Below are positions 54,301 through 59,347 of a DNA stretch of 64,000 nucleotides, piece by piece. The translations under genes were made by a program, and so were the position numbers. The notes below the pieces were generated by a model. It worked only from the letters and a program-made list of their open reading frames with translations. It was not told the origin of the DNA and ran no database searches. This DNA is from Sphaerolaimus hirsutus. Lineage: Eukaryota; Nematoda; Chromadorea; Monhysterida; Sphaerolaimidae. The stretch's first letter is position 1. Each line of letters opens with the position of its first letter. The stretch spans positions 29,777,927 through 29,841,926 of the forward strand of contig OZ038451.1 in assembly GCA_964036195.1 (NCBI GenBank), given 5' to 3'.

Positions 54301-54672
54301 AGCTTATAAATGACGATTTTTGTCGTCTGCGTCTGCGTACGTTTCAAACGACAATTTAGTACTGGGATTTCAGTAAAAATTTCAGGCGAAATAATAAACC
54401 CCCTCGAAACCCCCCCCCCGTCGTTTAAACCCCCTCAAAATTCTCACTCTTAAAAAATAAATCCCCTGGGGGTATTTCGAGGTATACGGTAGTTTCATGC
54501 TGTATGTATACATAAGCACCAGTCACCACAGCATCGAGTTCCACGGGTTGAATACATACAGCGCATGGTAAATATGAGGTCATGCAACTGTTTGTAGAGT
54601 GATACATTTGCCGACTAGATAATACTCACGTGAAATGAAAAGGCAGAGTAAAAACAGTCCACATCTGTCCAT
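29338..54672 (-). CDS. CTLD-EGF-CTLD-EGF-EGF-EGF seven-transmembrane receptor
   Basis: Nine exons in transcript order: 54672-54630, 51337-51181, 50608-50425, 49870-49627, 49009-48842, 46392-46273, 46196-45934, 45871-45766, 30344-29338. They total 2292 bp, 763 residues; phases agree at all junctions. Order: signal peptide, C-type lectin domain 1, EGF1, linker, lectin domain 2, EGF2, calcium-binding-type EGF3 and EGF4, then seven hydrophobic helices like adhesion (B2) GPCRs (TM3 C..SALAVQYF...EALHNY, ECL2 CW). No GAIN/GPS segment lies between EGF4 and TM1, only about 25 residues. That is unusual, since adhesion GPCRs normally carry GAIN. Lectin and EGF parts would be outside the cell. Inferred role: sensing or adhesion through sugar or protein ligands. 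Exon 1 and the 49627 and 49009 boundaries are the least certain. Confidence 0.75.
30345..30680. other. Intronic stretch next to the 7TM exon
   Basis: Part of the 15.4-kb last intron of the receptor gene. No repeat or exon recognised. Confidence 0.3.
30681..31094. repeat. TACCGTATT-terminated element with TAGCACCCC/TAACACCC body
   Basis: Left TACCGTATTTCTCTCTTTAT, right GAGAAATATGGTA. The body repeats AACACCCGGGTGTTA-like units instead of the CTCGAAATACCCC units seen elsewhere, a distinct variant of the same terminus. Confidence 0.6.
31095..31974. repeat. Intronic DNA with a CCCGAACCCAATACCC repeat patch
   Basis: At about 31590-31800 degenerate 'AATACCC/GATACCCGAACCC' repeats end in TTTCTAACCCTA, reminiscent of hAT-like MITE termini. 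The partner terminus was not found. The rest is unassigned. Confidence 0.4.
31975..32266. mobile_element. 292-bp foldback element
   Basis: TAAACACCTTCCCGGTCACA and its inverse at the right. The arms run through GGGGGAGATATTGTCGC to an almost perfect palindromic centre near 32118. Shares termini with 23842-25296. Confidence 0.75.
32788..34084 (+). repeat. 5' LTR of BEL element 1
   Basis: 1297 bp, TG...CA ends, aligned end to end with 43684-44980. Short open frames in it (33390-34000) occur in both LTRs and look non-functional. Confidence 0.9.
34085..34101 (+). other. Probable primer-binding site
   Basis: TGGCGCAGTGAGCAGGG follows the LTR end directly. The leading TGG complements a tRNA CCA end, as expected for a PBS. 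The tRNA is not identified. Confidence 0.55.
34102..35326 (+). other. Untranslated leader of BEL element 1
   Basis: Between PBS and gag. Repetitive 'GTGCACAGAAA' words (about 34850, 35240) and GTGTACGGACCCCTCGGGTG near 35027. No coding region supported. Confidence 0.5.
35327..37222 (+). CDS. Gag of BEL element 1
   Basis: 631 codons. N-terminal coiled-coil-like, Glu/Lys/Gln-rich part (residues 20-170), then the BEL-type Gag core ([20 protein letters not shown] ... [11 protein letters not shown], residues about 185-260) and zinc knuckles near 425-490 (CFYC....H....C). Gag packages the element RNA. The frame ends 100 bp inside the protease frame, so Gag and Pol are out of phase here. This could be decay or a frameshift site. 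Confidence 0.85.
   Translation: MVPSPTGHIRKTLGPAKHRVSSRLQREIAKYDQEVFAEASKEEKRTEMRRVIASVKQEGAKLEGAMNTVRTQFDAWHDIIKDIDDMDQLAQEQEMYQEAYDEYANMTDLVTQKIAAMNVYIEELQDMIQQLSRSTMYEVNSAFIQQMANQMAVIAQGAAQGASSTNATTAKSVKLQKLEVEQFSGEIVKFRTWWQMFESHIHNRIDLEDISKFSYLRSLLKGSAFGMISGLSVTAENYAPTIAMLKKRYDQPVVVRNTLMNNIMKLQQARNTCQDMRTLFDAIERLLQQLESLGESVEHPMLLSQLQQKIPPEILREIQKEQGTEEALTVKRFRELFGRQLALSEAVQHAQQAEARVQQSRQGFGGNPRAQQFNNQFQGNGNWFRGPENPRTSTGSMSVIQNGQRAPQAGFMNSGRLCVFCNDTQQIHFNDKCPKFKTARERRIILSKAERCLRCLQKGHYMAQCQYTRNCFYCKSNRHHSAMCPEKFRENGNGYAGQQIPAFRANGQQNGQQSANNGRKSVLTVSRPAQNQQRKATVNCVNVEEAGPEMVETETISSTVVTKQYAEQQKTVVNLSVNRNMSMLMTTRTVIEASEMVQKWSLNSHHYKFKRSWTRDPREHICQRKWPRNLI
37123..37776 (+). CDS. Protease region of BEL element 1
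   Basis: Contains [12 protein letters not shown], the Asp-Thr-Gly active site of retroelement aspartic proteases, then a Pro/Glu-rich stretch and [11 protein letters not shown] typical of BEL polyproteins. It lies in a different frame from Gag and is followed by another frame change near 37660-37700. Confidence 0.75.
   Translation: MEPEQPPLQIQAFLDTGSQGTYMSEKVAKKLNLKSTGEHHIQVYTFGNEKLHYKVVQQVEFRMQLRNGQKIDMVADVVPTLTTEQIKVPVSEQDEKYLQKYFLDENYFADRIPKEKGTECTFRPDIIVGLNYFFDLMSRKTSTTKLLPGLYVIPSELGLLMGSGQLTNNRNLDHGWCISGGGQHNCASNSEREMVQGSTTGNCSCTKCQRYGQTAYH
37661..38428 (+). pseudogene. Reverse transcriptase, first part, broken
   Basis: From [11 protein letters not shown] through [18 protein letters not shown] and [20 protein letters not shown] to RVPFGI, which are BEL reverse-transcriptase fingers and palm motifs. 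The frame is interrupted near 38125 and 38233 (stop), and again near 38405 where the strand before YVDD should continue. Confidence 0.75.
38407..38784 (+). pseudogene. Reverse transcriptase, second part, with YVDN
   Basis: [13 protein letters not shown] is the catalytic YxDD box with the last Asp changed to Asn. It ends shortly after WLKTPKTV, where the connection and first RNase H residues should follow. That segment is missing, an internal deletion near 38745 when compared with BEL element 2. Confidence 0.7.
38771..39469 (+). pseudogene. RNase H remainder of BEL element 1
   Basis: [17 protein letters not shown] [20 protein letters not shown], then [13 protein letters not shown] and [15 protein letters not shown], which are RNase H motifs of BEL elements. 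The initial 'FCDAS' part seen in BEL element 2 is absent. Confidence 0.7.
39466..40632 (+). pseudogene. Integrase of BEL element 1, with stops
   Basis: Zinc-binding HHCC ([11 protein letters not shown] ... CPTCQKL, about 39820-39945), then the DDE core: [15 protein letters not shown] and YERMVG. In-frame TAG at 40084-40086 and TAA at 40387-40389 (just before GGVYERMVG) interrupt it. Integrase inserts the DNA copy. Confidence 0.8.
40639..41700 (+). pseudogene. Integrase C-terminal domain running into envelope-like region
   Basis: [20 protein letters not shown] is the domain after integrase in BEL polyproteins (DUF5641 type). A hydrophobic stretch near 41175-41225 ([14 protein letters not shown]) follows in frame and could be the envelope signal peptide. 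[13 protein letters not shown] motif is shared with element 2 (RTGHAIQLPEK). Ends in TAG at 41698. Confidence 0.65.
41694..43521 (+). pseudogene. Envelope-like glycoprotein region of BEL element 1, broken
   Basis: Successive frames broken by stops near 41919 and 42243 and a frame change near 42770. Cys-rich ectodomain pieces ([26 protein letters not shown]), then a Gly/Ala-rich helix ([20 protein letters not shown]), a transmembrane segment ([20 protein letters not shown]) and an Arg/Lys-rich tail with a Cys cluster. Homologous to 59348-61060 of element 2. Its layout resembles class III (gB/chuvirus-type) fusion glycoproteins known to have been captured by BEL/Pao elements; that identification is inference. 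Confidence 0.65.
43684..44980 (+). repeat. 3' LTR of BEL element 1
   Basis: 1297 bp, same boundaries as the 5' LTR. Preceded by TCTGCCCGGAG, only a weak polypurine tract. Confidence 0.9.
45766..45871 (-). CDS. Receptor exon 8: end of EGF3, start of EGF4
   Basis: Phase 0 start after TTTTCTAG, phase 1 end before [25 protein letters not shown] closes EGF3; [14 protein letters not shown] opens EGF4. The donor lies 15.4 kb from the next exon. Confidence 0.75.
45934..46196 (-). CDS. Receptor exon 7: lectin domain 2 end, EGF2, EGF3 start
   Basis: Begins phase 1 after [25 protein letters not shown] is the lectin long-loop region, with Val where the conserved Cys is expected. EGF2 is C-x3-C-HNGGQC ... 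[28 protein letters not shown] starts a calcium-binding-type EGF3. Intron 45872-45933 after it is only 62 bp. Confidence 0.8.
46273..46392 (-). CDS. Receptor exon 6: lectin domain 2 core
   Basis: Phase 1 at both ends. [11 protein letters not shown], then [17 protein letters not shown], which is the WIGL...W.WSDG....NW core of C-type lectin folds. Followed by a 76-bp conventional intron. Confidence 0.8.
46505..48831. mobile_element. 2.3-kb inverted-repeat element in receptor intron 5
   Basis: Ends GAGGCGTCTACTTCT / AGAAGTAGACGCCTC, with inner TTGACAAGTCC / GGACTTGTCGACTT pairs. AATT flanks both sides. It starts about 10 nt inside the donor end of the intron (minus strand). Contains a TACCGTATT element (47370-47952) and TTTTGACAC-rich repeats (46960-47090). 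Partial copy at 23110-23408. Confidence 0.6.
47370..47952. repeat. TACCGTAT-terminated element with CTTGAATAA body
   Basis: TACCGTATATCCTTGAATAA at the left and TTATTCAAGGATATACGGTA at the right, with CCCCCCTTGAATAACNCCCC modules near both ends. Core phrases such as 'AAAGTTTTCCTGGAAGTTCT' also occur near 22856. Confidence 0.65.
48842..49009 (-). CDS. Receptor exon 5: lectin domain 2 start
   Basis: Phase 1 at both ends; ends [27 protein letters not shown] then [17 protein letters not shown], the N-terminal half of a C-type lectin fold. The acceptor CTCACAG is weak; CACATAG 26 bp further out is an alternative but breaks the phase. Confidence 0.7.
49010..49626. other. Receptor intron 4
   Basis: 617 bp, AT-rich. 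Nothing repeated or coding recognised except a short CGCGCG patch near 49335 and GCCATGGCGCCATT near 49468, related to the GCGCCATGG elements. Confidence 0.35.
49627..49870 (-). CDS. Receptor exon 4: lectin domain 1 end and EGF1
   Basis: Starts phase 0 at [10 protein letters not shown] (with the preceding Gln gives a QPN ligand motif), ...[12 protein letters not shown] closes the lectin fold, and IICENGGRC ... [13 protein letters not shown] is EGF1, using the lectin's last Cys in a C-x3-C spacing. The donor chosen (TTCA|GTGTGT) keeps phase 1. An earlier GTGAGA would cut the last EGF Cys. Confidence 0.75.
49871..50424. mobile_element. Receptor intron that is a CAGTCCC-family element
   Basis: On the minus strand the intron starts GTGGCAATCCCAAGCCC and ends GGGCTTGGGACTGCTCCCAG: inverted ends carrying both splice sites, joined phase 0 (CAA|CCA) inside the lectin domain. 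A TACCGTATT element (50069-50312) is nested in its centre. Same termini as SMYD-B introns 6775-6962 and 9970-10151. Confidence 0.75.
50069..50312. repeat. TACCGTATT-terminated element nested in an intron element
   Basis: TACCGTATTTGCTCAAATTA at the left, TATTTCGAGGAAATACGGTA at the right. Very similar to 10341-10590 in its middle (TTATATAAGGATGTAGATG). Confidence 0.7.
50425..50608 (-). CDS. Receptor exon 3: lectin domain 1 core
   Basis: Starts phase 2 and ends phase 0. [19 protein letters not shown] then DPLWDPTQ, the canonical lectin core, with an extra Cys pair (PCRNDC). Its first nine bases repeat the nine bases after the previous exon's end. Confidence 0.8.
50609..51180. mobile_element. 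Receptor intron that is a transposon with target duplication
   Basis: CGATTGTAC (+ strand) occurs at 50600-50608 and 51172-51180. Between them the ends TTAGTTGTTAAAA and TTTTAACAACT are inverted repeats. On the minus strand the donor GT is the start of the duplicated GTACAATCG, and the acceptor is the element end ACTAAG. Splicing restores one copy of the coding target in frame. Interior: AAACGTAAA/GAGAAAAATACTCA repeats, related to 5403-5584. Confidence 0.85.
51181..51337 (-). CDS. Receptor exon 2: lectin domain 1 start
   Basis: Begins phase 1 after TTTACAG and ends phase 2 (CT) before the duplicated [23 protein letters not shown] then [16 protein letters not shown]: first lectin Cys, Cys 2 and the GG.L.T strand. 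About the first 15 bases lie within a CAGTCCC-family terminus, so the N-terminal residues (SGTAP) are element-derived. Confidence 0.7.
51320..51512. mobile_element. CAGTCCC-family palindrome supplying a splice acceptor
   Basis: GGGGGCAGTCCCAGACCCTG at the left; GGGTTTGGGAGTGGCACCAG at the right; arms with GTCAAATGTCATGCAAATTG and inverse. On the minus strand its inner TTTACAG is the acceptor of exon 2. Confidence 0.7.
51513..52376. repeat. Receptor intron 1, repeat remnants
   Basis: 51740-51850 resembles the CACACTAGTTTAC element at 3502. 51870-51990 is a GGGTATCGGGTATCGG repeat patch like 31590-31800 reversed. The remainder is unassigned; no exon found. Confidence 0.4.
52377..53688. repeat. 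TACCGTATT element interrupted by a mariner-like MITE
   Basis: TACCGTATTACCTCGAATTA at the left and TTCCAGGTAATACGGTA at the right, with CCCCCTCGAATAAACCCC modules on both sides of the nested element 52518-53406. Confidence 0.7.
52518..53406. mobile_element. Tc1/mariner-like MITE with arms of about 265 bp
   Basis: CATGGTCGGGCTGAAAAGTC and its inverse GACTTTTCAGCCCGACCATG; TA on both sides. The GCTGAAAAGTCCCCGG motif is typical of mariner termini. Arms extend to about 52785 and from 53139. The core has no transposase. Confidence 0.8.
53739..54491. repeat. CCGTATT-terminated element hosting a GCGCCATGG MITE
   Basis: Left GCCGTATTTCATCGCAATA, right GGTATTTCGAGGTATACGGTA. C-run modules at both ends; the hAT-like MITE 53929-54208 is nested. 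Confidence 0.65.
53929..54208. mobile_element. hAT-like MITE with GCGCCATGG-type body, short copy
   Basis: TAGTGATGGAA / TCCATCACTA; flanks ATCCGGGC (53921-53928) and ATCCCGGC (54209-54216) match at 7 of 8. Body of GGCGCTTGGCGC words and no unique core, unlike 28288-29174. Confidence 0.8.
54630..54672 (-). CDS. Receptor exon 1: start codon and signal peptide
   Basis: ATG followed by [14 protein letters not shown], a short hydrophobic secretion signal, then donor GTGAGT in phase 1, which fits exon 2. The link across 3.3 kb is inferred from phase and from the need for a signal peptide. Confidence 0.55.
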
Positions 54673-55568
54673 ATTGGAGCGGAAATTTCTTTCAAGTTTC
54701 ATCTTCAAAGTTTCTTTTTGCGGAATGGCACGTTTCTGACGAGTAATGATACCATAACACTACCTCAAATCAAATAGAATTTACTCGTCTCGAACTTCTA
54801 AAGCCAAATACAAGTAAATGTAACAAAATAACATTGAACATCCATCGGCTACCCCTAATTGCGGTCTGAACAGAGTTGTTTGAGTCCTATTGAAGTTCAC
54901 AACAATGGAACGATGAAGAACAATGCTGAGAACATTTTGCCCTGACAACATTAGTGATGCAAAGCTATTTATCTATTGTGCAAAAAGCGGCGTCGAAAGT
55001 TTTGTTCTGGCACTTGAGTTATGGGATGCTAGCTGTTTTGGAGAGATTTTAGTTTGTCGTTTATTCAATCCGCCGGTCATTATGATTCCTACAGTATGTT
55101 TAAATGGGACAAAGAAAGGAAAGCACCAAGTGTGCTCTTAAATGACTAAACCATCACAAATCCGACATATTCACCCTCCAGAAAAGACAAAAGAAAAGCT
55201 TTGTTTATCAATTTTCAACATCACACATTCTTGACAATATTTTCAACGATACCCATGTTCCCTGCGCTTATTGAACCGTGGGCCATAATGAGGTTTTTTG
55301 GTGACACATGAATAAATTTCCCTGATGTATCGTGGAGCGCGAGCCCTGTTTTGGCTATCGACGCGACTCCCTTGGAATTGTTGACAATAATTATGATAAC
55401 TGCTGGGGGGTCGAGGCGTCACACATCTGATCGGAAAGAGGGGTTGCAAATAACAGAGCTGTCATTTGTTATTTACAATCATACTTTTCTCTCATCCACA
55501 CCAGCACCAGACCGCACCAGACCAGCACCAGACCGCACCGGACCACCCCCTCCCAATTTTTTTTTAAA
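54673..55568. other. Region upstream of the receptor gene
   Basis: Would contain the receptor promoter and leader. A 72-codon frame at 54923-55141 (+) has no recognisable domain. ACCAGACCGCACC repeats lie near 55505-55545. No TATA or other element can be assigned with confidence. Confidence 0.3.
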
Positions 55569-55811
55569 ATGACCTGTTGTGGCTTTGGTGCGGGTAGCGT
55601 TCCGCTGCCGTCACGCGTGGACTGTAGAGGGTCGATTGCGTTCCAGGGCTGCAATTGGTGGGCTGACAGGTTCCCGGGCTGCATCGGTGTTGACGTCAGG
55701 CAGATGTTGGGCGGCCTGCCGACGGATTTCCACCAGGTTCACTGTCATATGGCCATCAAACCTCATGGCAGGGCCGTATTCCTGACACCTATAGAACCTT
55801 GCTCCGTCAAG
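55569..55811 (+). CDS. Orphan coding-like exon
   Basis: 81 codons from ATG (AAAATGACC context) to a good donor (GTCAAG|GTCAGC). GC-richer than its surroundings, like the SMYD exons. Reads with Cys/Gly/Pro-rich sequence ending FHQVHCHMAIKPHGRAVFLT. I do not recognise a family. It could be the first exon of a + strand gene whose remainder is beyond the repeats, or an isolated fragment. Confidence 0.35.
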
Positions 55812-55825
55812 GTCAGCACTGCCAG

Positions 55826-56383
55826 TAGGGTGTCAACTTTCCATTTTCCGTTTTCCGCTTTCTGCTTTCAAATTTTTTTCTGTCTCCGTTTCCGTTTTCC
55901 GGCTGCTAAATTTTTTCTGTTTCCATTTCCGTTTTTCCGGCTCATTTTCCGTTTTCCGGCTAAAATTTCAGTTTTTCCGCCTTTTTTTCCGTTTTCCGGC
56001 TCAATTGTCTGTTTTTCCAACTTTTTTATGTTTTCTGGGTCAATTCTCTGTTTTCTGTTTCAGCCAAACTGGTAAACATGCATGCAGGTTCTCAATTATG
56101 TGAATTGTTTCTATTTCTAGCATGATTTCTGCAAATTCTTTGATTTCTGGAAAAATTTCTGCTAATTTTTTTCCGTTTCTGGCAAAATTTCAGCAAATTT
56201 TTTCCGTTTCCGGCATAATTTCAGCAAATTTTTCCGTTTCCGTTTTCCAGCCTTTCATTTTTCCATTTTCCGTTTTCCGGCAGGTGCAAGATTTTTTCCG
56301 TTACCGTTTCCATTTTTGGCAAGTGCAAAATTTTTTCCGTTTCCGTTTCCGTTTTCCGCCAAAAAGTTTTTGTTGACACCCTA
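55826..56383. mobile_element. GGAAAC-type hAT-like MITE, inverted, without matching duplication
   Basis: TAGGGTGTCAAC / GTTGACACCCTA ends and TTTCCGTTTTCCGG body, the reverse of 27593-28162. Flanks ACTGCCAG and GTTAAGAG do not match, so the ends may come from two insertions joined by recombination. Confidence 0.7.
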
Positions 56384-56452
56384 GTTAAGAGGTAAGAGTA
56401 AAGTTAAGAGTGAAGCAAGTGTATCCAAATCTAATTTTCTTTGTATCCAGAT

Positions 56453-56720
56453 TAGGGTGTCAAAAATTTTTTTTACGGAAAACGGAAAATGGAAAGGTAA
56501 ATTTTTTTCACTTTACGGAAAATGGAAAATGGAAAGGTAAAAAAAATCCTTTCCAGAAAACGGAAAACGGAAAGGTAAAAAAATTTCACTCAGCGGAAAA
56601 CGGAAAACGGAAAGGTAAAAAAAAATTGTCGGCTGGAAAACGGAAAAATGAAATGCCGGAAAACAAAAAATGGAAAGTGAAATTTTCAAGGAAACGGAAA
56701 AAAATAAAGTGAAATTTGCA
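56453..56720. repeat. Truncated GGAAAC-type MITE
   Basis: TAGGGTGTCAAAAATTT at the left followed by ACGGAAAATGGAAAGG repeats; the right terminus is missing. Together with 55826-56383 it forms an inverted pair. Confidence 0.6.
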
Positions 56721-57186
56721 CGGTAACAGACAAATTTGCAGAAGGAAAACCTGCATGCAGGTTTGCCTTTTTGGCTTCGATTGTGGTAGCTGTACATTCT
56801 GCAACTATGGATCATGCCAGTAACTTCACTTGAAGTTCAAGCTTAACTGAACCAACAAAAAATCATCAAAAGGTAGCAAAAATACACTATAAAGTTGGTG
56901 GAGCTGGTTGGTGTTTGCTGGTTCATTGGCTGGAGTGCTGTCTGCTGGCCTGGTGGGGCTCAGCTATCACATATTTAAACAATGAAATGGGAAGGAGGAT
57001 CACACACATATCACTAGATGTACTTTTTGTTAATTCAATGCTGTGTGCCTAGGATCACTTTTATCACTGGAAGTCACTGCTAACTCCTCGGGGGGTGCAG
57101 GAAGTATTTGGCCTCAAATACCTAAACTTAAATAAATCACTGTATCCCTGTTTTGATCCTAAAAATCCTGGACTGGTCTCCTGTTG
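56721..57186. other. Unassigned DNA
   Basis: No gene or repeat recognised between the MITE remnant and the second BEL element. Confidence 0.3.
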
Positions 57187-58287
57187 ATCCCCTCTGTAAA
57201 ATAATACAGAACTTGTTGAGTTGACTTGTGAACGAGCTCCTATTCCTAACCGAGGAAGAGGATGAATGTGAACGTATGAATGTTGATGTGAAGCGTTGTC
57301 TCTTAGTTGACGTTCCGCTATTTTATCAATGTGATTAGTTGAGTTGAAGTGAATTGACGTGAGTTAGTGTGAAGCAAATTTAGATTGTTTTCAAGAGGTT
57401 TTGACGAACGTTTTTATTTAGACAATTAAATATAAAGAAATAAATGTAAATAAAATATATACGTAAATAAAGGAATTAATTTACAACTAAATTAATTACT
57501 TAAATGAGACGTAAAAGAAGCTCAAATTACCGGAGAAATAAGGCAATTTAAAGAAGGCACTTAATTACGACTAAAGGCAATAATTAAGTGGCGCGGTTGT
57601 GAACAAAGCACCTCAAACAGCGCGGATGTGAATAAAGCACTGAGGTGACTTAAAGCACCAAGGGTTAAAACCTAGCACCAAAAAATAAGCAACTTAATAA
57701 AAGTGACAACGGCGCTTATTTAGATCCTAGGAAGAGATTTGTGTGAAGTTGACGAGGTTGCAAACACTGCCGATTTTAGCTGTGAAATCGGCTTTTAAGG
57801 GCCAGACCGATGGCGACTGGCTTGGCGCCAATCGGTCGGCTCTAATCTCCGATTTTTACCCAACATTTCCAATTGTGAAAGTTCAATCCTTGCCCGCTCG
57901 CTCTTCTGATGAAAAGCGAGCTAAACTGACAAGATAGTGAAAATGTGAGACAAGCCAGACAGCATTTGAAAATGGCGCGCAGGCCCGGCCCCTTGCTTGG
58001 GGCGAGCCCGCTGCTTAACATAAACATGTCGGCGTATTTGCGTGCTGCTTGTCAAGGAAATGTGGCAGAATGTGAGCAATGACTAAGATCTAAATATGTG
58101 AGCAACGTAAAGCGCACGTTGTAAACAAGATCGCTTGAGATATTAAATGACGAATGTGAAGATGTTAAAAATGGAATGTGAACTGAAATGGAATATTGAT
58201 AAATTGAATTAACTAAAAATATAAAAGCGAACATAAGAACGTCAACTTAAATATTAAAGGTTTTACATTTTACGATAATGTTACACA
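57187..58287 (-). repeat. Putative 3' LTR of BEL element 2
   Basis: The minus strand shows TCGGGAG followed by TGTGTAACATT at 58287, parallel to CCGGAG|TGTGTTGACC at the 3' LTR of element 1. The far end is unknown because the partner LTR is outside the window; about 57187 is a guess. Full of TGTGAA-type AT-rich sequence. Confidence 0.35.
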
Positions 58288-58372
58288 CTCCCGAAACGAG
58301 AATTAAAAATTAAATCTAATTTAATTTTAACACAGCCAATCACGGCACTTGATGTGAAACAAAAATCAAAAA

Positions 58373-59347
58373 TCAAACGCCTGTGATACTCTCATCACTC
58401 CTGTGGTAGCAGATCGTCGGCGTCTTCGACGCCGGCATTTTCCCGGCCCTCCTCATGATGCTCGTCCATGGGTCCGACGGCATCCTCCTCAGGCTGGCGG
58501 CCTTCCCCGTGCCCGGGCGCCTGGTCTTCTGGGGCCCCTCCTGGTCTACCTGGCCAGTTGGGTAGCTTCTCAGATTCCTCGACGAGCTGCTCGAGGGCTT
58601 GTCGGAGCGTGTCGGTCTCGTCGACGCTCGTCTTCGACGGCTCGTCGGGCTGCCATTGTTCCGTTGCTGCAAGCGGTTTGCTTGGTAGCAAGGGGACGTG
58701 GGAGGTTGTGAATGAGGTCGTACATTGTGAAGTGATTGAGTTGAATTGGTCAAATGGTACGGAGGGGGATCTAGATCTTGAACGTGATTTTCTTCCATCT
58801 CTCCGAGCTCTATGTCGGACTGTGAAGATGTTTGTTTGAGGAAAGTCACGGATCTTTTTAGATCGTTTAACTTTTGATTTGACCAGTTTTTGATTGATGT
58901 TATTGAATTTGTGAAAAGTTTGGAGTATAGAGGAAAATGTCTGGTTTGACAATTGCTGCTCACCTGGGAGCCCTGCGACTCCAGCGAATCTCTTGAGTCG
59001 CTTTTGCAAGGGCTCGCGGTCAGGGATCGCGTCTTCCATTGTGACCTCCGTTGTGACGGGCTCTGTGACTGTGAATCTGGCGTTTGGTGACGAGCCCTGC
59101 GTTTGTGACTCGCAGGGGGGTGCAGGTCTTGTGACCCGGCGCGCACCCGTCTCCATCTCGATTTCTTCGGCGCGCTGGGTACTATAACCGACCGGGGGAT
59201 CCGATCTAGGCTGTACCGAGCGTCCTGAAAGCCGTTTGAATGGAGAAACTCGCTTGAGGGGTGTGACAAACTTTGAATGTAATTGTGACAAACTTGACAA
59301 TTGTGTGACGGTTTGACTTGACAAAGCGGGTTTGTTGAAGCCGCTTT
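58373..59347 (-). CDS. Env-frame tail of BEL element 2 with PPPY motif
   Basis: Directly after the envelope TGA (59348-59350) the same frame stays open for 324 codons. Arg/Ser-rich (KKSRWRRVRAG, SRRRRASTRPT) and contains DLDPPPYHLTN; PPxY is a classic late-domain (budding) motif. It could be a cytoplasmic tail reached by readthrough or after a point mutation, or chance. See the overlapping frame at 58395-59324. Confidence 0.4.
   Translation of the reverse strand, partial: KAASTNPLCQVKPSHNCQVCHNYIQSLSHPSSEFLHSNGFQDARYSLDRIPRSVIVPSAPKKSRWRRVRAGSQDLHPPASHKRRARHQTPDSQSQSPSQRRSQWKTRSLTASPCKSDSRDSLESQGSQVSSNCQTRHFPLYSKLFTNSITSIKNWSNQKLNDLKRSVTFLKQTSSQSDIELGEMEENHVQDLDPPPYHLTNSTQSLHNVRPHSQPPTSPCYQANRLQQRNNGSPTSRRRRASTRPTRSDKPSSSSSRNLRSYPTGQVDQEGPQKTRRPGTGKAASLRRMPSDPWTSIMRRAGKMPASKTPTICYHRSDESITGV
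58395..59324 (-). CDS. Alternative 309-codon frame behind env of BEL element 2
   Basis: Opens MSSQTVTQLSSL, contains an RS-rich RKSRSRSRSPS and an acidic C-terminus (EDAVGPMDEHHEEGRENAG). It overlaps the env-frame tail for almost its full length in another phase. Only one need be real. No family recognised. Confidence 0.4.
   Translation of the reverse strand: MSSQTVTQLSSLSQLHSKFVTPLKRVSPFKRLSGRSVQPRSDPPVGYSTQRAEEIEMETGARRVTRPAPPCESQTQGSSPNARFTVTEPVTTEVTMEDAIPDREPLQKRLKRFAGVAGLPGEQQLSNQTFSSILQTFHKFNNINQKLVKSKVKRSKKIRDFPQTNIFTVRHRARRDGRKSRSRSRSPSVPFDQFNSITSQCTTSFTTSHVPLLPSKPLAATEQWQPDEPSKTSVDETDTLRQALEQLVEESEKLPNWPGRPGGAPEDQAPGHGEGRQPEEDAVGPMDEHHEEGRENAGVEDADDLLPQE

Noticed and set aside
54923..55141. 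72-codon protein divergent from the receptor gene
   Set aside because: No recognisable domain or gene context; composition ordinary.
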